Below are positions 35,991 through 43,846 of a DNA stretch of 64,000 nt, piece by piece. Origin of the DNA: Lysobacteraceae bacterium CU05-9 (GTDB lineage Bacteria > Pseudomonadota > Gammaproteobacteria > Xanthomonadales > Xanthomonadaceae); NCBI GenBank assembly GCA_007556525.1, contig SWJS01000009.1, forward strand, positions 1 to 64,000, in the 5' to 3' direction. The notes beneath the pieces were generated by a model. That model ran no database searches, had not been told where the DNA came from, and saw nothing but the letters and a program-made list of their open reading frames with translations. A program made the translations under genes and the position numbers. Each line of letters begins with the position of its first letter. The first letter of the stretch is position 1.

Positions 35991-36382
35991 CCCTCTATCT
36001 TAACGTAGGGCACTTTCTCCTTCATTGATTCCAAAAACTCCACTCTCACCTCAAACCCACACGCATTCGCATACTTCTCCAGCGCGTTGAGTGTAATGTG
36101 CGCGCGTGCGCCATTTTCCATGCGGTGAATCGTCGAACGCTCAACGCGCATCCGCTGGGCGAGTTGCGCGACCGTCATGCCGGCGCGTAGGCGGAGTTGG
36201 GTCAGCTGGGTTTTTGCCTCCGCGGCGCCGCTCTTCTCCGGCGTCACGGCTTCGCGCACGAGTCGCCCGTATCCCGTTCGCGTTCGCCAGGTGTGCCACG
36301 CCTTCTTGCGCTCCCACGCGGCCCGCCTGCGCATCCAGTATTCGCGGATTTCGTCTTGGCGTATTTGGTGGGGCTTTCGCAT
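35987..36382 (-). CDS. XRE-family transcriptional regulator
   Basis: This 131-residue protein has a basic N-terminal extension (about 1-55, Arg/Trp-rich) and a helix-turn-helix domain (about 60-120) containing AGMTVAQLAQRMRVERSTIHRMENGA. It heads the leftward operon with maiA, the lipoprotein and the OmpA-like gene. Its target is unknown; autoregulation is a reasonable guess only. Confidence 0.8.
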   Translation of the reverse strand: MRKPHQIRQDEIREYWMRRRAAWERKKAWHTWRTRTGYGRLVREAVTPEKSGAAEAKTQLTQLRLRAGMTVAQLAQRMRVERSTIHRMENGARAHITLNALEKYANACGFEVRVEFLESMKEKVPYVKIEG

Positions 36383-36471
36383 GGTTTAGTGTGGCGCGGC
36401 ATGATGCGGTTGTGCTATCGGAGTTTTGCGACACGGCGTGTCGGAATTCGTCGCCCCGTCGAGTAGGACTG

Positions 36472-36624
36472 TCGAAAAACGTCCTTTTGTCATTTGTTGC
36501 GTGCGGCGCAACTTTTCGCAAAGGATGGTTTCGCGAGCCAGTCCCGCACTCGCGACGATCGAAAAACGTCCTTTTGTCATTTGTTGCGTGCGGCGCAACT
36601 TTTTGTAAAACGACGTTTTTCGAT
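36472..36624. repeat. Family 2 palindromic elements, copies 2 and 3 in tandem
   Basis: Two copies lie head to tail (36472-36533 and 36558-36624). Copy 3 is the best palindrome: it starts ATCGAAAAACGTCCTTTT, has the core GTTGCGTGCGGCGCAAC and ends AAAACGACGTTTTTCGAT. Copies 2 and 3 are nearly identical over their first ~45 bp, which suggests recent duplication. They fill the gap between the XRE gene and the broken D-aminoacylase gene. Confidence 0.88.
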
Positions 36625-36653
36625 ATCCGCAGCCGACTGCTATGCTCAACAAC

Positions 36654-37744
36654 ATGACGACGATCATTATGCGCAATGGGACTGTGTTTGATGGCTCCAC
36701 CAACGAGCCGACGATCGGCGACGTCACGATCCAGGACGGCCGCATCATCGCCAACGGTCCGGAGGCTGACGAGGTCATCGACTGCACGGGGAAGTGGATC
36801 ATGCCTGGCTTCATCGACATCCACACGCATTACGATGCGGAGGTGCTGCTCGCGCCGAATGTGGCGGCGTATGTTGGGCACAGTGATTTGCGGACGGCGG
36901 TGATGGGGTTGAGCCGGGCGACGGACGGCAGCATCAAGCCGACGGCGGACGAGATGGCGGACATGGAAGCGAAGCTGCACGAGGCGATCGACGCGGGGCT
37001 GCTGGGGATGTCGGGGATGACGAATCCGTGGGACAAAGTCGACGGCGACCGCGAGCGTTCAAAATCACTCCCATCCACATATGCGACGTGGCGCGAGTAT
37101 CGGCGGCTGCACAAGGTGTTGCGTGACAGGGGCGCGATCCTCCAATCGGCACCGAATCTCAACAACCCACTCAACGCCGTGTTTTACATGTTCACCTCGG
37201 CGACGATGGGGTTGCGGCGCGCGCTGAAGACGACGCTGATCACGCTGATGGACATCAAGGCAAAACCCGGCCAAGACAAGCTCGGACTTTTTGCCACGAA
37301 TTTATTCAACCGCGTGCTCGGGGCGAATTTCCGCTGGCAGGCGCTCCCGCAGCCGTTCCAGGTGTATGCGGATGGGATCGATTTCATTATTTTTGAGGAG
37401 TTTCCGGCGGGGGAGGCGGCGCTGCATTTGAAGCAGGATTTTGACCGGAATCGTCTGTTCGCCGATCCCGTTTTTCGCGACAAATTCAAAAAAGACTACT
37501 CTCGCCGTTGGGGCGGCCGGTGTGGCAGCGTGATTTTGGCGATGCGCGGATTACTGCGTTGGCCGCTGCGGATCTCGGCGTCTACGCCGAAGCGCCGTTC
37601 GAGGTGATGGGCGGCATGTCGCGGATGGTGAATCGCAACGACGGTGTGGTGTCTTTGGTGATGGTGAACGGTCGCGTGGCGTTTCGCGATGACGCAGCTG
37701 AGGATCTCGGTGCCGGACGCTTCCTGCGGCGGACGAGTATCTAG
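36654..37744 (+). pseudogene. Decayed N-acyl-D-amino-acid deacylase (amidohydrolase)
   Basis: The first ~285 codons (36654 to about 37510) encode the N-terminal part of a D-aminoacylase-type amidohydrolase, including the zinc-binding DIHTHYDAE (about 57-65), GLLGMSGMTNPWDK and LPSTYATWREYRRLHKVLRDRG. The frame then shifts, and the remaining homologous sequence (about 37508-37744, frame +2) starts with VWQRDFGDARI and jumps straight to the family C terminus (RMVNRNDGVVSLVMVNGRVAF). About 200 internal codons with further metal ligands are missing. One frameshift plus one large deletion make function unlikely. It is flanked on both sides by family 2 repeats. Confidence 0.85.
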
Positions 37745-37761
37745 TCGGCGTCGGCGGCGTC

Positions 37762-37826
37762 ATCGAAAAACGTCGTTTTGTCATTTGTTGCGCCGGACGC
37801 AACTTTTCGTAAAAGAAGAATTTCGA
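37762..37826. repeat. Family 2 palindromic element, copy 4
   Basis: The element begins ATCGAAAAACGTCGTTTTGTC, has the core TTGTTGCG-CCGGA-CGCAACTTTT and ends AAAGAAGAATTTCGA; the outer right arm is degenerate. It lies 17 bp after the pseudogene and just beyond the rpsI terminator. Confidence 0.8.
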
Positions 37827-37846
37827 CTGTCGCCAACGAAGCGCGC

Positions 37847-37877
37847 AAAAAAAACACCCGCACGAAGCGGGTGTTTT
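37847..37877 (-). terminator. Rho-independent terminator of rplM-rpsI
   Basis: An 11-bp stem (AAAACACCCGC with its complement, 37851-37877, 5-nt loop) is followed in the leftward direction by eight T residues. It starts 21 bp after the rpsI stop. Confidence 0.93.
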
Positions 37878-37898
37878 CGACAACCGAACCGAAGTGAA

Positions 37899-38291
37899 TT
37901 AACGCTTCGAGAACTGCGTTGCGCGGCGAGCCTTGTGGAGGCCGACCTTCTTACGTTCGACTTCACGTGCGTCGCGGGTCATGAAACCGGCGGTGCGCAG
38001 AGGAGCCTTCAGGGTTTCGTCGTATTCGACCAGAGCGCGGGCGATGCCGAGGCGGATCGCGCCAGCTTGACCCGTCGTGCCGCCACCGGTGGTGGTGACG
38101 AGGATGTCGAAGTTGTCGGTGTTCTGCGTCAATTCCAGTGGCTGACGCACGATCATGCGTGCAGTTTCGCGACCGAAGAACTCGTCCAGTGGACGGCCAT
38201 TGACGGAGATGTTGCCCGAACCCTTACGCAAAAAAACGCGTGCGGTCGAGGACTTGCGGCGGCCAGTGCCGTAATTCTGAGAAAGTGCCAT
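37899..38291 (-). CDS. rpsI: 30S ribosomal protein uS9
   Basis: This 130-residue ribosomal protein of standard length has [19 protein letters not shown] at the N terminus and ends with [11 protein letters not shown], the basic tail that touches P-site tRNA. It follows rplM by 3 bp in the universally paired rplM-rpsI operon and ends at a strong terminator. Confidence 0.98.
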   Translation of the reverse strand: MALSQNYGTGRRKSSTARVFLRKGSGNISVNGRPLDEFFGRETARMIVRQPLELTQNTDNFDILVTTTGGGTTGQAGAIRLGIARALVEYDETLKAPLRTAGFMTRDAREVERKKVGLHKARRATQFSKR

Positions 38292-38294
38292 GAC

Positions 38295-38723
38295 TTAAAT
38301 ATCCAAAACTTGTGGTTGTTGCGCAGCATGCGGATGTTCCGAACCTGCGTAAACCTTGAGCTTGCGGTACATTGCGCGGCCCAGTGGATTTTTTGGCAAC
38401 ATGCCCTTCACCGCAGTCTCAATGACTTGTTCCGGGTGACGCTCGAGCGCCTGTGCCAAGTTCTCCGTCTTCAGGTTACCGATGTAACCGGTGAAGCGGT
38501 GATACTTCTTGTCTTGCAGCTTGTTACCGGTAACTGCGATCTTCTCTGCGTTGATGACAACCAGATAGTCGCCCGTGTCAACGTGCGGCGTGTAGACAGG
38601 CTTATGCTTGCCACGCAGACGACGAGCGAGTTCGGACGCGAGACGGCCCAAAGTCTTGTCAGTTGCGTCGACGATGTACCAGTCGCGTTGGACGGTCTCG
38701 TTCTTGGCGCTGAAAGTTTTCAT
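38295..38723 (-). CDS. rplM: 50S ribosomal protein uL13
   Basis: This 142-residue ribosomal protein contains [18 protein letters not shown] and [18 protein letters not shown] and matches E. coli L13 in length. It is the first gene of the rplM-rpsI operon. The likely promoter lies about 120 bp upstream, leaving a leader long enough for the L13 feedback control known in E. coli; no specific operator is claimed here. Confidence 0.98.
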   Translation of the reverse strand: MKTFSAKNETVQRDWYIVDATDKTLGRLASELARRLRGKHKPVYTPHVDTGDYLVVINAEKIAVTGNKLQDKKYHRFTGYIGNLKTENLAQALERHPEQVIETAVKGMLPKNPLGRAMYRKLKVYAGSEHPHAAQQPQVLDI

Positions 38724-38846
38724 GCGAATAACCTAAAAAATAGCTCGAAACACGCGGCTTAAACGGGCAGAAAGCCGGCAATTTCAGTAAAAAAGATCCC
38801 GCAGGCAGTCTGGGTCCGCCTACAAAATCGGTGAGAAAGGTTGACG

Positions 38847-38875
38847 ATGATAACGCGTATTTTCCGCCCGCGCAA
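38847..38875 (-). promoter_or_regulatory. Probable sigma70 promoter of rplM-rpsI
   Basis: Reading leftward, TTGCGC (38875-38870), a 17-bp spacer and TATCAT (38852-38847) fit a sigma70 promoter. It predicts a ~115-nt untranslated leader before rplM. Confidence 0.5.
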
Positions 38876-38959
38876 CTCCCCGCCCGCAATTTCTCACTTA
38901 TTCGCCGTTATTGAGCCTCAAAGTTATACTTCTCTCATCGTTACCTCATAGTCAATTTC

Positions 38960-39601
38960 ATGTCTGGTCGTTCACTGTCCGTTGTTGATCGAGTGTTGGT
39001 TGAAGCGCAGCGGGCTTTATCCACTGTCGCAGGTTCGCCGCGTGCTGAGCGGGAAAATCCTGGTTTCGCCGACGAAATGCCCTCGTTGTCCGACGAAGAG
39101 CGCACTCACGCCGCCGGCTTGATGCGAATCAATCACGTGGGTGAGGTTTGTGCGCAGGCCCTCTACTGCGGTCAGGCGTTGGTCGCGCGTGATGCCGCGA
39201 CTCGTGCGCACTTGCTGCACGCCGCGCAGGAGGAGACCGATCATCTCGCGTGGTGCGCTTCCCGTTTGCGTGAGCTCGACGCGCGCCCTTCTCTCTTCAA
39301 CCCTCTGTGGTACGCGGGCTCGTTCGGCATCGGGTTGCTCGCCGGTTTGCGCGGCGACGGTTACAACCTGGGCTTCGTCGTCGAGACGGAGCGCCAAGTC
39401 GAGGCGCATCTCGAGGAGCACCTGGTGTCGTTGCCAGCTGCTGACGCGCGCTCACGTTCGATTTTGTCTCAGATGAAAATCGACGAAGCGCGTCATGGTG
39501 CCGATGCGTTGCATGCCGGTGCGCGCGAGTTGCCACCGCCTCTGCCGTCAGTGATGTCATTGGCGTCGCGCGTGATGAAGGCCGTGGCGTACCGCATCTA
39601 A
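38960..39601 (+). CDS. coq7: Coq7-type demethoxyubiquinone hydroxylase
   Basis: This 213-residue di-iron hydroxylase catalyses the 6-hydroxylation step of ubiquinone synthesis. Conserved di-iron ligands appear in [14 protein letters not shown] (about 56-69), EETDHLAW (about 94-101), [12 protein letters not shown] and DEARHGADA. It is transcribed divergently from rplM; a TATACT -10-like element at 38925-38930 lies upstream. The stop is followed after 4 bp by a repeat array. Confidence 0.93.
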   Translation: MSGRSLSVVDRVLVEAQRALSTVAGSPRAERENPGFADEMPSLSDEERTHAAGLMRINHVGEVCAQALYCGQALVARDAATRAHLLHAAQEETDHLAWCASRLRELDARPSLFNPLWYAGSFGIGLLAGLRGDGYNLGFVVETERQVEAHLEEHLVSLPAADARSRSILSQMKIDEARHGADALHAGARELPPPLPSVMSLASRVMKAVAYRI

Positions 39602-39605
39602 GCCG

Positions 39606-39733
39606 TGTTGCAAATGTCACAAATGCAACATTTGTGACAGCCGGAATTTTTGTGCGGAAACATTTGTAACCATTGGAAACAATTGTTTCCGCAGCGGTGG
39701 ACACGTTTGTAGCCAGTGGACACAATTGTGTCC
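39606..39733. repeat. Array of modular palindromic units (family 1, locus C)
   Basis: There are three full units. Unit 39606-39639 has halves TGTTGCAAATGTCACA and TGCAACATTTGTGACA (2-bp spacer). Unit 39656-39690 has GGAAACATTTGTAACC and GGAAACAATTGTTTCC (ATT spacer). Unit 39699-39733 has GGACACGTTTGTAGCC and GGACACAATTGTGTCC (AGT spacer). Gaps between units are exactly 16 and 8 bp. The array sits at the 3' side of the convergent genes coq7 and speD. Confidence 0.92.
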
Positions 39734-39746
39734 GCACATGCGCAAC

Positions 39747-39778
39747 GAAAAAACGCCGAGCAACAAGTGCCCGGCGTT
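39747..39778 (-). terminator. Rho-independent terminator of speD
   Basis: In the leftward direction AACGCCGGGCA - loop - TGCTCGGCGTT is followed by six T residues (hairpin 39752-39778), 37 bp after the speD stop. Confidence 0.85.
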
Positions 39779-39814
39779 TCAAGTTTCAGGTTTCAAGTTT
39801 GTCGACGACGGGAG

Positions 39815-40609
39815 TCAGTCGACGAGGTTGCGGCCGGCGTAGAGCTCTTCGATTTCGCGCTTCAGGCGGGCTTCGATTTTCATGCGCTCCTTGAAGGACA
39901 GGTTGCGCGCCTTCTCTTCGAACAGATAATTGTCGAGATCAAAATCCTTCAAGTGCATCTTCGTGTGGAAGATGTTCTCCTGATAGACATTCACGTCCAT
40001 CATTTCGTAGCGCGAGCGGATTGGCTTCGACAGATATTCCTGGATGGAGTTGATCTTGTGGTCGATGTAGTGTTTTTTGCCCTTGATGTCACGCGTAAAA
40101 CCACGCACACGGTAATCCATCACGACGATGTCGGACTCGAGGGATTCGATGAGATAGTTCAGCGCCTTCAGTGGCGAGATGACGCCGCAGGTGGCCACGT
40201 CGATGTCAGCGCGGAAAGTGGCGATGCCATTCTCCGGGTGAGTCTCTGGGTACGTGTGGACGGTGATGTGCGACTTGTCGAGGTGAGCGACGACTGCGTC
40301 GGAAATGATTTCCTTGCCGGCGTCTGCCTTGTCGATGATCGGCTCTTCCGAAATCAGGATCGTGACCGATGCGCCTTGCGGGTCGTAATCCTGGCGCGCG
40401 ATGTTGAGGATGTTCGCGCCGATGATTTCAGCAACGTCCGTCAAAATCGCCGTCAACCGATCGGCGTTATACGCTTCGTCGATGTATTCGATGTAACGCT
40501 TCCGTTCCTCTTCCGAGGCTGCGTAACAGACGTCGTAGATGTTGAACGAGAGTGCCTTGGTGAGGTTATTGAAACCTTGCAGGCGAAGACCGCGTAGAGG
40601 CTTGACCAC
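39815..40609 (-). CDS. speD: S-adenosylmethionine decarboxylase proenzyme
   Basis: This 264-residue proenzyme has the same length as E. coli SpeD. Self-cleavage before Ser113 in [14 protein letters not shown] would create the pyruvoyl cofactor. [21 protein letters not shown] and the C-terminal half are conserved. I choose GTG 40609, which gives the MVKPL N terminus seen in xanthomonads; an upstream extension has no family support. The enzyme supplies decarboxylated SAM for spermidine synthesis. It is divergent from clp. Confidence 0.94.
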   Translation of the reverse strand: MVKPLRGLRLQGFNNLTKALSFNIYDVCYAASEEERKRYIEYIDEAYNADRLTAILTDVAEIIGANILNIARQDYDPQGASVTILISEEPIIDKADAGKEIISDAVVAHLDKSHITVHTYPETHPENGIATFRADIDVATCGVISPLKALNYLIESLESDIVVMDYRVRGFTRDIKGKKHYIDHKINSIQEYLSKPIRSRYEMMDVNVYQENIFHTKMHLKDFDLDNYLFEEKARNLSFKERMKIEARLKREIEELYAGRNLVD

Positions 40610-40747
40610 AGTGCTATGGATCCTGATAAAAAGTAAAATTCGAAACCCGAATAGTATGACGGAATTTTGTGACTCCTTGCATGCGTTAATTATTTGTAAA
40701 TAGCGAGATTGAGTCTCATTTCGCGACAAGATTGTCCCAATGCGCGT

Positions 40748-40776
40748 TTGAGTTTGCGCAATTTAGCGTCTATTCT
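40748..40776 (+). promoter_or_regulatory. Probable clp promoter
   Basis: TTGAGT (40748-40753), a 17-bp spacer and TATTCT (40771-40776) fit a sigma70 promoter and predict a ~100-nt leader before the GTG start at 40884. The rest of the 274-bp speD-clp gap shows no gene. Confidence 0.5.
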
Positions 40777-40883
40777 TGGGGATAGTTCCGATTTCGCATC
40801 AATTTGACCTGTCCGAACCGATGTGTTCGTCCATACGGTATGCGTCGGATTTTTGTAACATGCCATCTTAGGTCCCATATCCA

Positions 40884-41549
40884 GTGACAGTACAGCACCG
40901 CAATAATTCCCCGCTTGTTCCGGACAATGCCACGATTGATCGTTTTCTCGCGCATTGCCACCGTCGTCGGTATCCATCGCGTACGGATATTTTCCGTCCC
41001 GGCGACCCTGCGACGACCATGTATTACATAATCTCCGGTTCGGTGAGCATCATCGCTGAAGAAAATGATGGCCGCGAATTGGTTCTCGGCTACGTTGGTC
41101 CAGGCGAGTTGGTCGGCGAACTCGGTTTGTTTATCCAGGCTGATCAGCGTGAAGTCGCGCTGCGTTCGCGCACGCCGTGCGAACTGGCCGAAATCTCGCA
41201 TGAGCGATTCTACGAACTGTTGCTCACGAAGTTGGCCCCCGACGCTCCACGCCTGCTCTACGCAATCGGCGCTCAGATCTCGAACCGTTTGCTCGATACG
41301 ACGCGCAAGGCCGGACGTCTGGCATTCCTCGACGTGACGGACCGCATCGTGCGCGCGTTGCATGATTTGGCGAATGAGCCTGAAGCGTTGTCGCATCCGG
41401 ACGGTACACAATTGCGCGTGTCGCGTCAGGAGTTGTCGCGCCTTGTGGGCTGTTCGCGTGAAATGGCGGGCCGTGTTTTGAAAAAATTGCAGCAAGACGG
41501 CAAGCTGCACGCACGCGGCAAGACCATCGTGTTGTACGGAACGCGCTGA
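40884..41549 (+). CDS. clp: CRP-like global regulator Clp
   Basis: This 221-residue regulator has a cyclic-nucleotide-binding domain (about 20-140, with RPGDPATTMYYIISGSVSII and GYVGPGELVGELGLF), a dimerisation helix, and an HTH with VSRQELSRLVGCSREMAGRVLKKL (about 180-203). It matches the xanthomonad Clp branch of the CRP family, in which c-di-GMP rather than cAMP controls DNA binding; this is family knowledge, not visible here. A GTG start is required by the frame, with AGG upstream. A terminator follows. Confidence 0.92.
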   Translation: MTVQHRNNSPLVPDNATIDRFLAHCHRRRYPSRTDIFRPGDPATTMYYIISGSVSIIAEENDGRELVLGYVGPGELVGELGLFIQADQREVALRSRTPCELAEISHERFYELLLTKLAPDAPRLLYAIGAQISNRLLDTTRKAGRLAFLDVTDRIVRALHDLANEPEALSHPDGTQLRVSRQELSRLVGCSREMAGRVLKKLQQDGKLHARGKTIVLYGTR

Positions 41550-41569
41550 TTTCGTGTTGCTTTGATGAG

Positions 41570-41595
41570 CGGCGGCCTTCGGGTCGCCGTTTTTG
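41570..41595 (+). terminator. Rho-independent terminator of clp
   Basis: The stem CGGCGGCC/GGTCGCCG (one G-U pair) closed by a TTCG tetraloop, followed by TTTTT, lies 20 bp after the clp stop. Confidence 0.85.
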
Positions 41596-41606
41596 TTTGC
41601 GCGGGG

Positions 41607-41735
41607 TGTCACGATTGTGGCGTTTTGCCACAATTGGGACAGTCTGATTTCTTGCTGTGTCACCATTGTGGCGTTCTGCCACAATTGGGACAGCCGGGCT
41701 TTATCGGGGTGTTACAAAACGCTACAAAAGTAACC
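41607..41735. repeat. Array of modular palindromic units (family 1, locus D)
   Basis: Two nearly identical 35-bp units lie 16 bp apart: 41607-41641 (halves TGTCACGATTGTGGCG and TGCCACAATTGGGACA) and 41658-41692 (TGTCACCATTGTGGCG and TGCCACAATTGGGACA). A looser hairpin GGTGTTAC....GTAACC follows at 41708-41735. The array lies between the convergent clp and SH3-protein genes. Confidence 0.9.
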
Positions 41736-41783
41736 GTTTTGGTTGCGTTTCGGTTACCGTTGCAGCGATTTGGGGGCGCGGGG

Positions 41784-42287
41784 TTAGCGGGGGGTGTACT
41801 CGCGGAAGTACGGTTCGCTGATCCAGCCGGAGATGTTGGGGCCGGTGCCTTGGAGTGTTTTCATGCGGCACCATGAGCCGGCGCAACCGTTGTTTTCGAC
41901 GATGCTGCCCTTCGAGACGGAGCCGACGCGTGGGTAGGAAGTGCCGGGGCCGCTGCGGACATTGAGTTGGCCATCGATGCCGGTGACGCGCCATTGGTCG
42001 GGGCCGTGTCCGCCGTCGTCTGGCACTGGTGGGTTGTTGACGACTGCAGGCGGGATGGTGATGCGCATGCGGAACGGTGCGACTTTGCCGCGGCGGCTCA
42101 CGTCGGAGGTGCCTTGCTTGGCGTTGACGCGGTAGTTGATCGAGTTGTAGCCGCTGATCACGTTGGTCACGGTGGCGGAGGTGGCGCCGCGGGCGAAGGT
42201 GACGTTTTTGGTGGATTGGGCGCTGGCAGTTGGGGCTGCGGCGAGCGCGACGATAGTTGCAAGTGCGAGTGCGTTGATCGTTTTCAA
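41784..42287 (-). CDS. Secreted SH3-domain protein
   Basis: This 167-residue protein has a signal peptide (about 1-23, cleavage after ASA), a short beta-rich segment (VTFARGATSATVTNVISGYNSINYRV, about 29-54; only motif quoted) and a C-terminal bacterial SH3 domain (about 98-165) with LNVRSGPGTSYPRVGSV and one likely disulfide (GCAGSWC). The N-terminal segment resembles the beginning of a domain found in secreted xanthomonad proteins but stops early, as if shortened. SH3b domains bind peptidoglycan. The gene is bracketed by repeat arrays on both sides. Confidence 0.8.
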   Translation of the reverse strand: MKTINALALATIVALAAAPTASAQSTKNVTFARGATSATVTNVISGYNSINYRVNAKQGTSDVSRRGKVAPFRMRITIPPAVVNNPPVPDDGGHGPDQWRVTGIDGQLNVRSGPGTSYPRVGSVSKGSIVENNGCAGSWCRMKTLQGTGPNISGWISEPYFREYTPR

Positions 42288-42378
42288 GCGGACAGTGTGG
42301 CTTTCGGCGTTTCAAGTTCGCGTGTAAATCACGTCGTCATTTTGTGTGCGTCCAGCGTCGATTCACATGTCTGAGCGG

Positions 42379-42463
42379 TGTTGCAATTGTCACAATTGTG
42401 ACATTTGTGACACGCGGGTTTTGCGGGGTGTCACGATTGTGGCAGAACGCCACAATTGGGACA
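42379..42463. repeat. Array of modular palindromic units (family 1, locus E)
   Basis: Two units lie 16 bp apart: 42379-42412 (halves TGTTGCAATTGTCACA and TGTGACATTTGTGACA, 2-bp spacer) and 42429-42463 (TGTCACGATTGTGGCA and CGCCACAATTGGGACA). The second is nearly the same as the units at locus D on the other side of the SH3 gene, in the same orientation. Confidence 0.9.
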
Positions 42464-42501
42464 GTGCCGTTAATTGCGATCGCCCAGTCGCGAGCGGCGG
42501 C

Positions 42502-43188
42502 TTAGACGCGGTCGCCGGCGCGGCCGTGCGCGCCCCACCAAACGATCGGTGTGCCGGCAGGCAAAGCGCGGCGGAAGTCGTCGACCGAGGAGGACTTCGG
42601 ATTGACGATGACGGGGTGTGCGGCGGCGAGTGCTAACGGCAAGTCGGCGAAGGAGTCGGTGTAGGCGATGTCGATCGGTGCGTCGTAACCGTGGGCGCGC
42701 ATCATGACGAGTTTGTTTTCGTTGTGGCAATGCTGGATCGCGTGCATCCCGCCGAGGATGGGACCGAGGATGGTGCCGATGACGGGGATTTTTTCCTGGG
42801 TGACTTCACGCATCAACTTGCGGGCGAGTTCGGTTGGTGCGCCGGTCGCGACGATGACGGTGTCACCTGCGGCGAGATGTTCGTTGAACTGCGCCAACGC
42901 GATGGGCATGAAAAGTTTTCGCAGGTCTGAAATGTTCTCGTCGACGTAAAGATCGATCGTGCGATTCACTTCGGCTTCGTCGTGCAGGCCGAGCGTGCCG
43001 ATCCAGACAAACACCGAGATGCCATAGCGACGTGTTGGGATAAATGCGATGAGTGGTGCGGCGAGTGGCGCGACCAAAACCGCAAGCAATACACGCCACC
43101 GAGAACGTTGGATCAGCCACTTGACGAGCTTCGTCCCGGAGTCCGCATCAAACAACGTGTGGTCAAAATCAAACACAACAAACTTCAC
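42502..43188 (-). CDS. HAD-IB family phosphatase
   Basis: This 228-residue HAD phosphatase has motif I VFDFDHTLFDADSG (about 4-17), motif II VIVATGAP (about 111-118) and motif III DIAYTDSFADLPL (about 172-184). A hydrophobic stretch (about 33-65) suggests membrane association, as in YfhB/PgpC-type phosphatidylglycerophosphatases. The substrate is not certain. It starts 1 bp after the trpC-like stop, so it is the last gene of that operon. Confidence 0.82.
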   Translation of the reverse strand: MKFVVFDFDHTLFDADSGTKLVKWLIQRSRWRVLLAVLVAPLAAPLIAFIPTRRYGISVFVWIGTLGLHDEAEVNRTIDLYVDENISDLRKLFMPIALAQFNEHLAAGDTVIVATGAPTELARKLMREVTQEKIPVIGTILGPILGGMHAIQHCHNENKLVMMRAHGYDAPIDIAYTDSFADLPLALAAAHPVIVNPKSSSVDDFRRALPAGTPIVWWGAHGRAGDRV

Positions 43189-43189
43189 A

Positions 43190-43846
43190 TCACTCTCCCA
43201 TGAAGCGCTTGAGCGCCTCGACCGGATTGCGTTCGCGTATCAACACATCACCGAGCAACATCGCGCGTGGCGAGACGCGGTCGTAGACGACGGCGATGCG
43301 ATCCGATGGAACTTGTTCGATCAACGTGTCATCGGATGCATTTACGCCGATCAACGTCGCATCGGTTTGCACGGCGCGTTCGAGTTCGTCCATCGATGTC
43401 ACTTCGACGAGCACATCCATCCCGAGATCTTGCGTGAGGTTCGAAAGATCCACCATCTGCACATCATCAAGCAGTGACACGTTCAACGCGATGCAGTCAG
43501 CACCCATCGTGCGCGCTTCGTAAATTTGATACGGATCGATGATGTAATCGCGACGCATCAATGGCAACGAACACGCATCACGTGCAGCAGATAAGTTTGC
43601 ATTGGAACCACCGAGAAAATCCGTATCCGTCACGATGCTCAACGCCGTCGCACCGTTGTCTGCGAATGCACGCGCCAACGATGGATCTTTCAACTCGACG
43701 ATGATGGCGCGTGGCGTGCGTTCGATGACATCGACGAAGCCGCGTGTTTCGGCGCGCAATGATTCGGCGCGCGAACGCAACGTCTCGAGAGGACGGATGC
43801 GCGAACGCTTTTCGATTTCGGCGAGCTTGGCTTCAACGATGCTCAT
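43190..43846 (-). CDS. Degenerate indole-3-glycerol-phosphate synthase (TrpC-like)
   Basis: The 218-residue protein aligns with TrpC but is ~40 residues short. It keeps the first catalytic pair (ELK, E51 and K53), [10 protein letters not shown]148 in LVEV and N169 in IGVN. It lacks the SPSKG phosphate loop after the ELK strand, has Arg99 where the catalytic lysine of RKDF normally stands, and lacks the SESG(I) loop near residue 188 (YDRVSPR instead). Two short internal deletions explain this. It overlaps trpG by 4 bp, with no trpD between. It may be inactive or have a new role. Confidence 0.75.
   Translation of the reverse strand: MSIVEAKLAEIEKRSRIRPLETLRSRAESLRAETRGFVDVIERTPRAIIVELKDPSLARAFADNGATALSIVTDTDFLGGSNANLSAARDACSLPLMRRDYIIDPYQIYEARTMGADCIALNVSLLDDVQMVDLSNLTQDLGMDVLVEVTSMDELERAVQTDATLIGVNASDDTLIEQVPSDRIAVVYDRVSPRAMLLGDVLIRERNPVEALKRFMGE

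Noticed and set aside
36654-37607. Intact 318-residue amidohydrolase
   Set aside because: The last ~30 residues of that frame are out of register. True homology continues in another frame and the middle of the family is missing.
39606-39733. CRISPR array
   Set aside because: Units are palindromic, vary in sequence from copy to copy, and are separated by only 8-16 bp. There are no constant repeats with ~30-bp spacers and no cas genes.
40610-40883. CRP-type site TGTGA-N6-TCACA between speD and clp
   Set aside because: Single TGTGA motifs are present but no paired half-site at the right spacing.
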